DNA from: an uncultured Collinsella sp.
GTDB lineage: Bacteria; Actinomycetota; Coriobacteriia; Coriobacteriales; Coriobacteriaceae
Assembly (NCBI GenBank): GCA_900553415.1
Contig: USDH01000034.1
Coordinates: 1-11,520 of the forward strand
Length of the DNA stretch: 11,520 bases
Reading direction: 5' to 3'
The notes beneath the pieces are model-generated. The model made no database searches, was not told where the DNA came from, and was given only the letters and a program-made list of their open reading frames with translations. Shown piece after piece: positions 1-6,661 of the stretch. Positions within the stretch are counted from its first letter, which is position 1; the number at the start of each line of letters is the position of its first letter. The position numbers and the translations under genes are program-made.

Positions 1-576
<576 letters not shown>

Positions 577-577
<1 letters not shown>

Positions 578-1485
578 TACTGTTCCTCCAATGCTGAGGC
601 TCCGCCGACGATCTCGTTGATCTCGGTCGTGATCGAAGCCTGACGCACGCGACTATACGTGCGGGTAAGGGTCGAGATGATCGCGGTGGCATTTTCCGTC
701 GCGGAGTGCATGGCCTTGCGGCGTGCACCCTGCTCGGCAGCCGCCGAATCGATCAGGGCCTGGTAGATGACCGTCAGGATATAAGACGGCACAAGCTTGC
801 CGAGAACATGCTCGGGAGAGGGCACGAACTCGAACGTGGACGAGATGCGCTTAGGGGCGTCGGTCTCGTTCTTACGCGGACCGTGGGCCATAGCGATCAT
901 CTCGGGGTCGAGCGGCAACAGATGCTCGACGCGAAGCTCCTGATCCACGCGGTTCTTTGCGTGGTGGTAGACAAGCTCGACACGGTCAAGCTCACCGGCA
1001 CGATACGCATCGCAGATATGAGAGGAGATCATGCGGGCCTGATTGAAATCGGGCTCAGAGGAGTTGCCCTCAAAGTGCATGATGACGTTTGCGCGGTCGC
1101 GAAAATACGTGGCCGGTTTGCGCCCACACGCGATGATCTCGCACTCGATGCCGTCGTTCGCCCAAGAAGCGGCGAGCTTTTCGGCCGTGCGCTCCACCGT
1201 CGTATTGAAACCGCCGGCAAGGCCGCGGTCCGAGGCAATAACGACAATCAGGCCATGCTTGACGCTCTCATGCTTCTGCAGCATGGGATCGGTGCCCGAA
1301 CAGGAGGCGTCGCCGGCGACCGTCAACATGACGTCGGTCAGCGCCTCCTTATAGGGCTCGGCCTGCTTGGAGCGATCGAGGGCACGACGGATCTTGGCCG
1401 TAGAGACCATCTCCATCGTGCGCGTGATCTGCTTGGTCGTGGTAACCGAGGAGATTCGCTTCTTAATGTCGCGAAGGTTGGCCAT
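577..1485 (-). CDS. atpG: F1 ATP synthase gamma subunit
   Basis: Central rotor shaft of F1, which turns inside the alpha3-beta3 ring and transmits rotation from the c-ring. The 302-residue length is normal for the family (about 285-300). The N-terminal helix starts MANLRDIKKRISSV and continues with the conserved TKQITRTMEMVSTAKIRRA region. The middle holds the Rossmann-like stretch with SDRGLAGGFN near residues 86-95. The C-terminal helix contains SATENATAIISTLTRTYSR and ends close to the conserved EINEIVGGASAL. These two terminal helices form the coiled-coil shaft. ATG at 1485 lies 5 bp after the atpA stop, and the AGAGGAG ribosome-binding site sits inside the end of atpA. The stop shares one base with the atpD start. 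No odd features seen. Confidence 0.97.
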
Positions 1486-1490
1486 GGGGC

Positions 1491-3089
1491 TTAGTTCTCC
1501 TCTGATCCAGAAACATCCGAATGGTGCTTGGCCATGAACTGCTGCTTGAAGTCGCCGATGACGCGCAAGAGCTCAGCCTTGGTGTCATCATCGATCTTCT
1601 TGGCGCGAACCTTGTCGAGCAGCGAACCAAAGCCATTGTCCATGTACTCGATGAGCTCGGCACGGAAGGGCAGCACGTCGGCGATCTCCAGGTCATCCAG
1701 GAAGCCCTCGTTGCCAGCGAACAGCGTAACGATCTGCTCGCCAACCTCAAACGGCTTGTAACGCGGCTGCTTCAGGAGCTCGGTCATGCGAGCACCATGG
1801 GTCAGCTGCTTCTGAGTAGCCTCGTCGAGGTCGGAGCCGAACTGCGTAAAGCCAGCGAGCTCCTGATAGGAAGCGAGGTCCAGACGGAGGTTGCCGGCGA
1901 CCTGCTTCATGGCCTTGGTCTGCGCATCGCCACCGACGCGGGACACGGAGATGCCCACGTCGACTGCCGGGCGCTGACCCTGGAAGAAGAGCTCGGACTG
2001 CAGGTAGATCTGACCATCGGTAATGGAAATGACGTTGGTCGGAATGTAGGCCGAGACGTCGCCATCCTGGGTCTCGATGATCGGCAGTGCCGTCATGGAG
2101 CCATAACCGTTCTTCTTGGACATCTTGACGGCACGCTCGAGCAGGCGAGAGTGCAGGTAGAAGATGTCGCCAGGATAGGCCTCGCGTCCGGGCGGACGAT
2201 GCAGCGTCAGCGACATCTGACGGTAGGCCACAGCCTGCTTGGACAGGTCGTCGTAGATGACGAGCACGTGGCCGCCGGGGTTGGTCTCGCTGGCGGGCTT
2301 GCCGTCCTCGCCGTTGTACATGAAGAACTCGCCGATAGCGGCACCGGCCATAGGCGCGATGTACTGCATAGGGGCGGAATCGGCAGCGGTGGCCGAAACG
2401 ATGATGGTGTAGTCGAGCGCACCGTGCTGAGCGAGGGTCTCGCGGATGTTGGCAACCGTGGAGGCCTTCTGGCCGATGGCGACATAGATGCAGACCATGC
2501 CCTTGCCGCGCTGGTTGAGGATAGCGTCGATGGCGATGGCGGTCTTGCCGGTCTGACGGTCACCGATGATGAGCTCGCGCTGACCGCGGCCAATAGGCAC
2601 CATGGAGTCGATAGCGAGCAGACCGGTCTGAACCGGCTCGCACACCGGGGTACGGTCGATGACGCCGGGGGCCTTGAACTCGATGGGGCGACGGTGCGTA
2701 GCGACGATGTCGCCTAGGCCGTCGATGGGCTGGCCGAGCGGATTGACGACGCGGCCGAGCATGGCGCGGCTCACGGGGATATCCATAATGCGGCCAGTGG
2801 TGCGGCACTCGTCGCCTTCCTTGATGGAGTCGACGGCACCGAACAGAACGGCGCCGACCTCGTCACGGTCAAGGTTCTGGGCAAGGCCGAAGACGGTCTC
2901 ACCGGTATCGGAGCTCTTGAACTCCAGAAGCTCGCCTGCCATGGCGCTCTTGAGGCCGGAGACGCGCGCGATGCCGTCGCCTACCTCGTCGACCGTTGAA
3001 ACCTCATGCGTATCGACCGTCGCGGAGAGGCTCGTGAGCTGCTCCTGCAGTTTCTTGGCGATATCCTGGGCATTGAGGGTTTCGGACAT
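1491..3089 (-). CDS. atpA: F1 ATP synthase alpha subunit
   Basis: Non-catalytic nucleotide-binding subunit of F1. At 532 residues it is slightly longer than the usual 500-515. Visible elements in order: an N-terminal helix that would contact delta, the beta-barrel domain to about residue 100, MLGRVVNPLGQPIDG at about 110-124, the P-loop GDRQTGKT at 176-183, HVLVIYDDLSKQ with the Walker B aspartates at about 274-285, RPPGREAYPGD near 298-308, and SVSRVGGDAQ with the arginine finger at about residue 384. Just before Walker B there is an extra acidic and polar segment (residues about 257-273) where E. coli has only about six residues. ATG at 3089 overlaps the atpH stop as TAATG and follows a strong GGAGGTGA ribosome-binding site at 3096-3103, so expression is probably high and coupled to atpH. 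Confidence 0.98.
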   Translation of the reverse strand: MSETLNAQDIAKKLQEQLTSLSATVDTHEVSTVDEVGDGIARVSGLKSAMAGELLEFKSSDTGETVFGLAQNLDRDEVGAVLFGAVDSIKEGDECRTTGRIMDIPVSRAMLGRVVNPLGQPIDGLGDIVATHRRPIEFKAPGVIDRTPVCEPVQTGLLAIDSMVPIGRGQRELIIGDRQTGKTAIAIDAILNQRGKGMVCIYVAIGQKASTVANIRETLAQHGALDYTIIVSATAADSAPMQYIAPMAGAAIGEFFMYNGEDGKPASETNPGGHVLVIYDDLSKQAVAYRQMSLTLHRPPGREAYPGDIFYLHSRLLERAVKMSKKNGYGSMTALPIIETQDGDVSAYIPTNVISITDGQIYLQSELFFQGQRPAVDVGISVSRVGGDAQTKAMKQVAGNLRLDLASYQELAGFTQFGSDLDEATQKQLTHGARMTELLKQPRYKPFEVGEQIVTLFAGNEGFLDDLEIADVLPFRAELIEYMDNGFGSLLDKVRAKKIDDDTKAELLRVIGDFKQQFMAKHHSDVSGSEEN

Positions 3090-3565
3090 TAGGCTTCACC
3101 TCCGTACGAATTAGCAGAGTTTGCGAGGGTCTCCTGCGCGATGCGCAGCTGCGTCTTGACGGAAATATCACGACGCTCGCCGCGGGCCTCGAGCACCAGG
3201 CCGCCCACGATAGACGGGTCGACCTGCTCGATAAGGAATACCTTGCGGCCGAAGTCCTGCTCGCATTTCTTAGTGATGGTTTGACGCAGCTCGTCGTCGA
3301 GCGGGATCGCCGTGGTGACGGTCACGCCCACTACATCCTCGTCTTCCTCGGCAACATACTTAAAGGCAGCTGCCACCTTGGGAAGAAGGTCGAGCTGGTC
3401 GCGCTTGGACATGGTGTCGAGCACGGCGATGATCTCGGGGCTGGCAGAAGCCAAGCGCTCGATCATCTCGAGGTCCTCGAACACATGGTTCTCGGCCTTA
3501 GCGGCTTCCAGAAGGGAGCGCGCGTAGGTCTCGAGCACCTTGTCCTGATAGCGGCTAGTCGGCAT
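3089..3565 (-). CDS. atpH: F1Fo ATP synthase delta subunit
   Basis: Stator component that ties the b subunits to the top of the alpha3-beta3 crown. The 158 residues are on the short side for bacterial delta (E. coli has 177). The N-terminal helical domain (residues 1 to about 100) contains the typical YARSLLEAAKAE segment, and the C-terminal part contains VDPSIVGGLVLEARGERRD followed by SVKTQLRIAQETL, the family's most conserved end. Conservation outside that region is low, as expected for delta. ATG at 3565 lies inside atpF, giving an 11-bp overlap with its TAG at 3555-3557. The stop shares one base with the atpA start. Identity rests on the C-terminal motif and on the fixed b-delta-alpha operon order. 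Confidence 0.93.
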   Translation of the reverse strand: MPTSRYQDKVLETYARSLLEAAKAENHVFEDLEMIERLASASPEIIAVLDTMSKRDQLDLLPKVAAAFKYVAEEDEDVVGVTVTTAIPLDDELRQTITKKCEQDFGRKVFLIEQVDPSIVGGLVLEARGERRDISVKTQLRIAQETLANSANSYGGEA

Positions 3566-4157
3566 TCAGGCTACCTGCTTCCTGGATGTAGCGCTCGATG
3601 AGCTTCTTCTGCTCGGCATCGTCCTCGAGTGCCTCGCCCACGATCTTGGTGGCGACGGCAACGGACAGGTCGGCGATGGAGCTCGCGGCACCGGCGTAAA
3701 TGGACTTGCGCTCGTCCTCGACGGTCGTATGGGCCTTGGCGATGATCTCCTCGGCCTCCTTGTGAGCAGCCTCGATGATACGGGCGCGCTCGGACTCGGC
3801 GTCCTTACGGGCCTCGAGGACGATGTCGGCAGCCTGACGGCGGGCGTCGGTGACGATCGAGTCGGACTCAGCGCGCTTGGCGATAGCCTCCTGCTTGGTC
3901 TTCTCGGCCTCGTCGAGGCTCTCCTCGATCTTCTTGCCGCGCTCCTCCATGGTTTTCATGATGCCCGGCAGGGCGACCTTGGCCAGCACGATCCAGATGA
4001 TCAGGAAGGCGATAAGCGCCGGGATGAACTCCGCCATCTTAGGGATGAGGATGTCCGCACCGGCAGCGCCGTCCTCGGCGAACGCGGAAACCGGCATGAG
4101 CAGCGCGGCCGCGGACGCGGAGAGTGCGATCGCGCTCTTCTGGGATGAAAGATTCAT
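3555..4157 (-). CDS. atpF: Fo ATP synthase subunit b, with predicted N-terminal signal peptide
   Basis: Peripheral stalk subunit that holds F1 against the rotating c-ring. It has 200 residues. Residues 43-64 form the expected single membrane segment (EFIPALIAFLIIWIVLAKVA). It is followed by a long, highly charged helical coiled-coil region to about residue 150 with regular Glu, Lys, Arg and Ala, then a C-terminal delta-binding part. Unusually, residues 1-27 look like a secretion signal: a short N-terminus with Lys7, the hydrophobic run IALSASAAALLMPV, and an Ala-X-Ala box (AFA) before EDG. Subunit b of E. coli starts directly with its membrane segment. ATG at 4157 is supported by GGAG eight bases upstream. 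A shorter start at Met41 has no ribosome-binding site. The gap after atpE is 15 bp. Confidence 0.95.
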   Translation of the reverse strand: MNLSSQKSAIALSASAAALLMPVSAFAEDGAAGADILIPKMAEFIPALIAFLIIWIVLAKVALPGIMKTMEERGKKIEESLDEAEKTKQEAIAKRAESDSIVTDARRQAADIVLEARKDAESERARIIEAAHKEAEEIIAKAHTTVEDERKSIYAGAASSIADLSVAVATKIVGEALEDDAEQKKLIERYIQEAGSLNAD

Positions 4158-4172
4158 ACTTGACGCTCCGTG

Positions 4173-4367
4173 CTATTTAACGATCAGCGCGACAACGAAG
4201 CCGATCAGAGCCAGAGCCTCGCCGAAGGCGGAGCCCATGATGAAGACGGTGAACACGCGGCCCTGGACCTCAGGCTGACGGGCCATAGCACCCGTAGCAC
4301 CCAGAGCAGACAGGCCGATAGCAAGACCAGCGCCGATAACACCGAGACCGTAACCGATAACTCCCAC
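4173..4367 (-). CDS. atpE: Fo ATP synthase subunit c (proteolipid)
   Basis: Forms the membrane rotor ring that carries ions through Fo. The 64-residue hairpin is short for the family (usually 70-90). Helix 1 is glycine-rich with the packing pattern GAGLAIG at residues 12-18. The polar loop is ARQPE at 29-33. Helix 2 carries the essential carboxylate Glu50 in FGEALALIG. No Ser or Thr follows the Glu and helix 1 lacks the Gln typical of sodium-binding rings, so proton coupling is inferred. The start is GTG at 4367, four bases after a strong AAAGGAGG ribosome-binding site. An in-frame TAA lies nine codons upstream with no other start between, so the short N-terminus is real in this sequence. It sits between atpB and atpF as expected. 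Confidence 0.96.
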   Translation of the reverse strand: MGVIGYGLGVIGAGLAIGLSALGATGAMARQPEVQGRVFTVFIMGSAFGEALALIGFVVALIVK

Positions 4368-4422
4368 GATTCCTCCTTTGTCGTGCGTGTCTTATTTCAC
4401 GCAGGATAACCTTTTTATAACT

Positions 4423-4450
4423 GCCGGGCTCCATGGGTACGGGCACCGGC
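4423..4450 (-). promoter_or_regulatory. Possible stem-loop in atpB-atpE spacer
   Basis: The 124-bp spacer between atpB and atpE is the longest inside the operon. It contains a 5-bp GC-only inverted repeat, GCCGG (4423-4427) with CCGGC (4446-4450), around a loop that itself holds the palindrome CCATGG. No run of T follows in the direction of transcription, so it does not look like a terminator. Position just upstream of the c-subunit gene, whose product is needed in many copies, suggests a role in mRNA processing, stability or translation, but that is inference. Confidence 0.3.
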
Positions 4451-4491
4451 GGTTTAACGAATTGCCTTACCTTTAAGGCGCGAACGGAAGA

Positions 4492-5295
4492 CTACTCCTC
4501 CTCTGCGACCTCCTCCGCCTCGGAGACATACACGGCGGTAAGGACCGTGAAGACGTAAGCCTGGATAGCGCCGACCACAAGCTCGATCGCATAGATCAGG
4601 ATGAGGATGGCAAGCCAGGCCAGCGAAGGCAGGGCGCCGACGGCGTGCGCCGCGGAAACCTGCTGAAGCAGCGGCTGCATGAACATGCTCGCCATGATGG
4701 CGAACGAGCCCATGACCACGTGTCCTGCGAACATGTTGCAGAACAGACGGACGGCGAGCGTGATGAGGCGCAGGAAGGTCGAGAAGAGCTCGACGACCCA
4801 CACGAGCACGTTCATCGGGAAGCTCACGCCCTGCGGGGCGAGGCTCTTGATGTAGCCGATCACGCCGTGAGCCTTGCATCCGTAATAGATGAAGTACACG
4901 AAGGCGAAGATGGCGAGCGCGGCGGTGGAGCCGATTGCGCCGGTGCCGGGCTTCATTCCCGGGATCAGGCCGATCATGTTATTGATCAGGATGAACAGGA
5001 AAAGCGAGCACAGGAACGGGAAGTGCTTCTTCCAGTTCTCACCCACGACGCCCTTGCCGATATCGTTCTCGACGTACTCGATGATGTACTCGAAACCGTT
5101 GACGAAGAAGCCCTTGGGAACCAGGGTCTGCTTCTTCTTGAACACGGCCAGGACGATCAGGAGCACGATCGTGGAGACGATCAGCCAAAACGAGTACTGC
5201 GTGATGCCGCAGCTCAGATCGCCCACGACAGGGGTGGAGCTGAACTCGCTGACCAGATGATTAATCTCATCAGGCAGCTTTTCAAAAATTTCCAC
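4492..5295 (-). CDS. atpB: Fo ATP synthase subunit a
   Basis: Membrane stator subunit that forms the two half-channels for protons next to the c-ring. It has 267 residues and several hydrophobic segments (about 35-52, 93-112, 122-140, 165-185, 193-212, 226-250). The essential arginine is Arg183 in TLAVRLFCNMFAGH, and the conserved IELVVGAIQAYVFTVL near the C-terminus contains Gln245, equivalent to Gln252 of E. coli. The C-terminus ends in an acidic tail (SEAEEVAEEE). The start is GTG at 5295, three bases after the stop of the upstream small membrane protein; AAAGG overlapping that stop serves as ribosome-binding site. First of the recognised structural genes of the operon. Confidence 0.97.
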   Translation of the reverse strand: MEIFEKLPDEINHLVSEFSSTPVVGDLSCGITQYSFWLIVSTIVLLIVLAVFKKKQTLVPKGFFVNGFEYIIEYVENDIGKGVVGENWKKHFPFLCSLFLFILINNMIGLIPGMKPGTGAIGSTAALAIFAFVYFIYYGCKAHGVIGYIKSLAPQGVSFPMNVLVWVVELFSTFLRLITLAVRLFCNMFAGHVVMGSFAIMASMFMQPLLQQVSAAHAVGALPSLAWLAILILIYAIELVVGAIQAYVFTVLTAVYVSEAEEVAEEE

Positions 5296-5298
5296 GAC

Positions 5299-5610
5299 TT
5301 ACCTTTCGACCTCATGAGGATCTCGCAGCGCCTTGGCGACGCGAACCGCGCAGGCGGCCATAAAGGCCACGAAGCCGATCGCCTCGCCCAGGAGGAACAT
5401 GCGAAATGCCTCTCCGAACAACACAAACACAACCAAGGTAAAGACGAGCAGGGCGATTGCCGAGACCGCCAGACTCACCATACCCTTGAGCATGTCCGCA
5501 TTCTGTTTATCGTCAAGAACCGGCTTGAGCGTAAAGACAAAGGGAAGGAAGGCAATTGCGCCCGCGATGGCGCCTGCAACGATAGCGAGCAGATCGGCTA
5601 TCTGAAACAC
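5299..5610 (-). CDS. AtpI-like small membrane protein at head of atp operon
   Basis: Small protein of 103 residues from GTG at 5610. It has three predicted membrane segments (about residues 5-27, 42-66 and 72-92), the first containing GAIAGAIA, and a basic and acidic C-terminus. Position directly before atpB with a 3-bp gap fits AtpI, the accessory protein that helps assemble the c-ring in some bacteria, but sequence identity to AtpI is not obvious to me. The frame is open further upstream to TTG at 5685, but that start would lie upstream of the predicted transcription start (about 5665). GTG at 5622 is a second option but has too short a spacing to AAGGA. GTG at 5610 has GAGG six bases ahead and is preferred. 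Confidence 0.7.
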   Translation of the reverse strand: MFQIADLLAIVAGAIAGAIAFLPFVFTLKPVLDDKQNADMLKGMVSLAVSAIALLVFTLVVFVLFGEAFRMFLLGEAIGFVAFMAACAVRVAKALRDPHEVER

Positions 5611-5671
5611 TGGCGTCCTCACTTTCCTTTTTAACGCTTCACAGAACAGTTCCCGCCAAACATTGGTGACT

Positions 5672-5699
5672 ATTGTACGAGCCAATCGCTAAAGTACAA
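5672..5699 (-). promoter_or_regulatory. Predicted sigma-A-type promoter of the atp operon
   Basis: On the minus strand, TTGTAC (5694-5699) is followed after 16 bp by TACAAT (5672-5677), which matches five of six bases of the -10 consensus. The -35 box is weaker, matching mainly in TTG. Transcription would start near 5665, leaving a leader of about 55 bases before GTG 5610. It is the best promoter-like pair in the upp-atp spacer. Confidence 0.5.
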
Positions 5700-5716
5700 C
5701 CGAAAAAGCATCGGTT
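5698..5716. promoter_or_regulatory. 6-bp inverted repeat overlapping the atp -35 region
   Basis: AACCGA (5698-5703) and TCGGTT (5711-5716) are perfect inverted arms around a 7-base loop. The repeat touches the -35 box of the predicted atp promoter. It could be an operator, or a weak stem-loop ending readthrough from upp. There is no clean T-run after it. Confidence 0.3.
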
Positions 5717-5770
5717 AATACGCACCTGTTCGTTTTCTTAAGACCTTCTTTATGCCGCAGGTACGGTAAT

Positions 5771-5802
5771 ACGTTTTTCTCGAACCCTGCAGGGCAAAAC
5801 GT
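5771..5802. repeat. Nested inverted repeats in upp-atp spacer
   Basis: ACGTTTT (5771-5777) and AAAACGT (5796-5802) are perfect 7-bp inverted arms. Between them lies the 10-bp palindrome CCCTGCAGGG (5785-5794). The arrangement can form a hairpin on either strand or be a protein-binding site. Function is unknown; the position is about 70 bp upstream of the predicted atp promoter. Confidence 0.4.
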
Positions 5803-5814
5803 CCGTTAACAGGA

Positions 5815-5849
5815 GTGCGCGCGGTCGCCTTTTGTTCGTCCGCGCGCAC
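5815..5849 (-). terminator. Strong GC stem-loop after upp, possible terminator
   Basis: GTGCGCGCGG (5815-5824) and CCGCGCGCAC (5840-5849) form a perfect 10-bp stem with a 15-base loop, 42 bases after the upp stop. The stem is the most stable one in the window. In the upp direction the following bases lack a T-run until a short TTTT about 15 bases on, so intrinsic termination is uncertain. It could instead protect the upp mRNA 3' end or act with a factor. Confidence 0.5.
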
Positions 5850-5890
5850 CGTTTCTTCGTATTTGCAGCCGCGGCCGTTTAGCCCAGCGA

Positions 5891-6538
5891 CTAGAGCGTG
5901 CCGTAGATGCGGTCGCCGGCGTCGCCGAGGCCGGGAACGATGTAGGCAGCCTCGTTGAGATGGTCGTCGATGGCGCAGGTATAGATATGCACATCTGGGT
6001 CCTTCTCGGTCAGCGACTTGAGGCCCTCGGGGGCCGCGACGATGCACAGCATGCGGATGTCCTTGACACCGCGCTCGCGCAGGTAGCTGATGGCCATCTC
6101 GGCCGAACCGCCCGTGGCAAGCATGGGGTCGACGACCAGGCAGATGCGCTGGTCGATATCCTTGGGCATCTTGCAGTAATACTCGTGCGGCTCGTGGGTG
6201 ACCTCGTCGCGCTCCATGCCGATGTGGCCCACGCGAGCGGAGGGCACCAGGTCGAGGATGCCGTCGACCATGCCAAGGCCCGCACGCAGGATGGGCACGA
6301 TGGCGAGTTTCTTGCCGGCAAGCTGTTTGAACGTGGCGGTAGTGATGGGGGTCTCGACCTCGACGTCTTCCATAGGCAGGTCGCGCATGGCCTCGTAGCC
6401 GTCAAAAAGCGCGAGTTCGCGCACGAGCTGACGGAACTGGTTGGTGCCGGTGTTTTTGTCGCGCAGGATCGACAGCTTGTGCTGGACGAGCGGGTGATCG
6501 ACAAGCGTCACACGGGACGCATCGTAGGTGACGGTCAT
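5891..6538 (-). CDS. upp: Uracil phosphoribosyltransferase
   Basis: Pyrimidine salvage enzyme in the cytoplasm that joins uracil to PRPP, giving UMP and diphosphate. The 215 residues are close to the family norm of about 208. The protein starts MTVTYDASRVTLVDHPLVQ. The PRPP loop is VVDPMLATGGSA at residues 135-146, with the preceding IVPILRAGLGM (80-90) and the uracil-binding end GLGDAGDRIYGT (203-214). The frame is open upstream to 6598, but ATG at 6538 aligns with the family N-terminus and follows AAAGGGG about ten bases upstream. It sits between glpK (123-bp spacer) and the atp operon, a placement next to atp that is conserved in many Gram-positive genomes. The spacer on both sides suggests it is its own transcript. 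Confidence 0.97.
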   Translation of the reverse strand: MTVTYDASRVTLVDHPLVQHKLSILRDKNTGTNQFRQLVRELALFDGYEAMRDLPMEDVEVETPITTATFKQLAGKKLAIVPILRAGLGMVDGILDLVPSARVGHIGMERDEVTHEPHEYYCKMPKDIDQRICLVVDPMLATGGSAEMAISYLRERGVKDIRMLCIVAAPEGLKSLTEKDPDVHIYTCAIDDHLNEAAYIVPGLGDAGDRIYGTL

Positions 6539-6561
6539 GGGTTGATTGCCCCTTTCGTTGC

Positions 6562-6589
6562 GGCCGCAAAACGGCCTTGCTGACAAGGC
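6562..6589 (-). promoter_or_regulatory. Two overlapping, mutually exclusive hairpins in the upp leader
   Basis: In transcription order, GCCTTG/CAAGGC (6589-6584 with 6579-6574, loop of four) is followed by GGCCG/CGGCC (6576-6572 with 6566-6562, loop TTTTG). They share bases 6574-6576, so both cannot form fully at once. The second hairpin ends about 10 bases before the upp ribosome-binding site. Such an arrangement could be a leader switch or attenuator, or simply chance in GC-rich DNA. No PyrR-type binding loop is recognised. Confidence 0.3.
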
Positions 6590-6661
6590 GCGCAGCAATG
6601 TTGCCGCCGCACGCCATGCATTAGTTTAGCGGTTTGTTGTATCGAGCAGCCCATCGCAGCC

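Noticed and set aside
1521..2717. 398-codon open frame on the plus strand
   Set aside because: Lies opposite the unmistakable atpA gene; long antisense frames are expected from the codon bias of GC-rich genes. The translation is low-complexity Leu/Gly/Asp/His-rich with no family motif.
4645..5634. 329-codon open frame on the plus strand
   Set aside because: Antisense to atpB and the AtpI-like gene; the translation is His/Asp/Glu-rich with no domain.
5771..5802. tRNA-like GGTTCGA on the minus strand
   Set aside because: No acceptor stem, anticodon arm or D arm can be assembled around it; it belongs to the nested inverted repeats.
6539..6598. 20-codon N-terminal extension of upp
   Set aside because: Covers the leader hairpins; the family N-terminus and ribosome-binding site fit ATG 6538.
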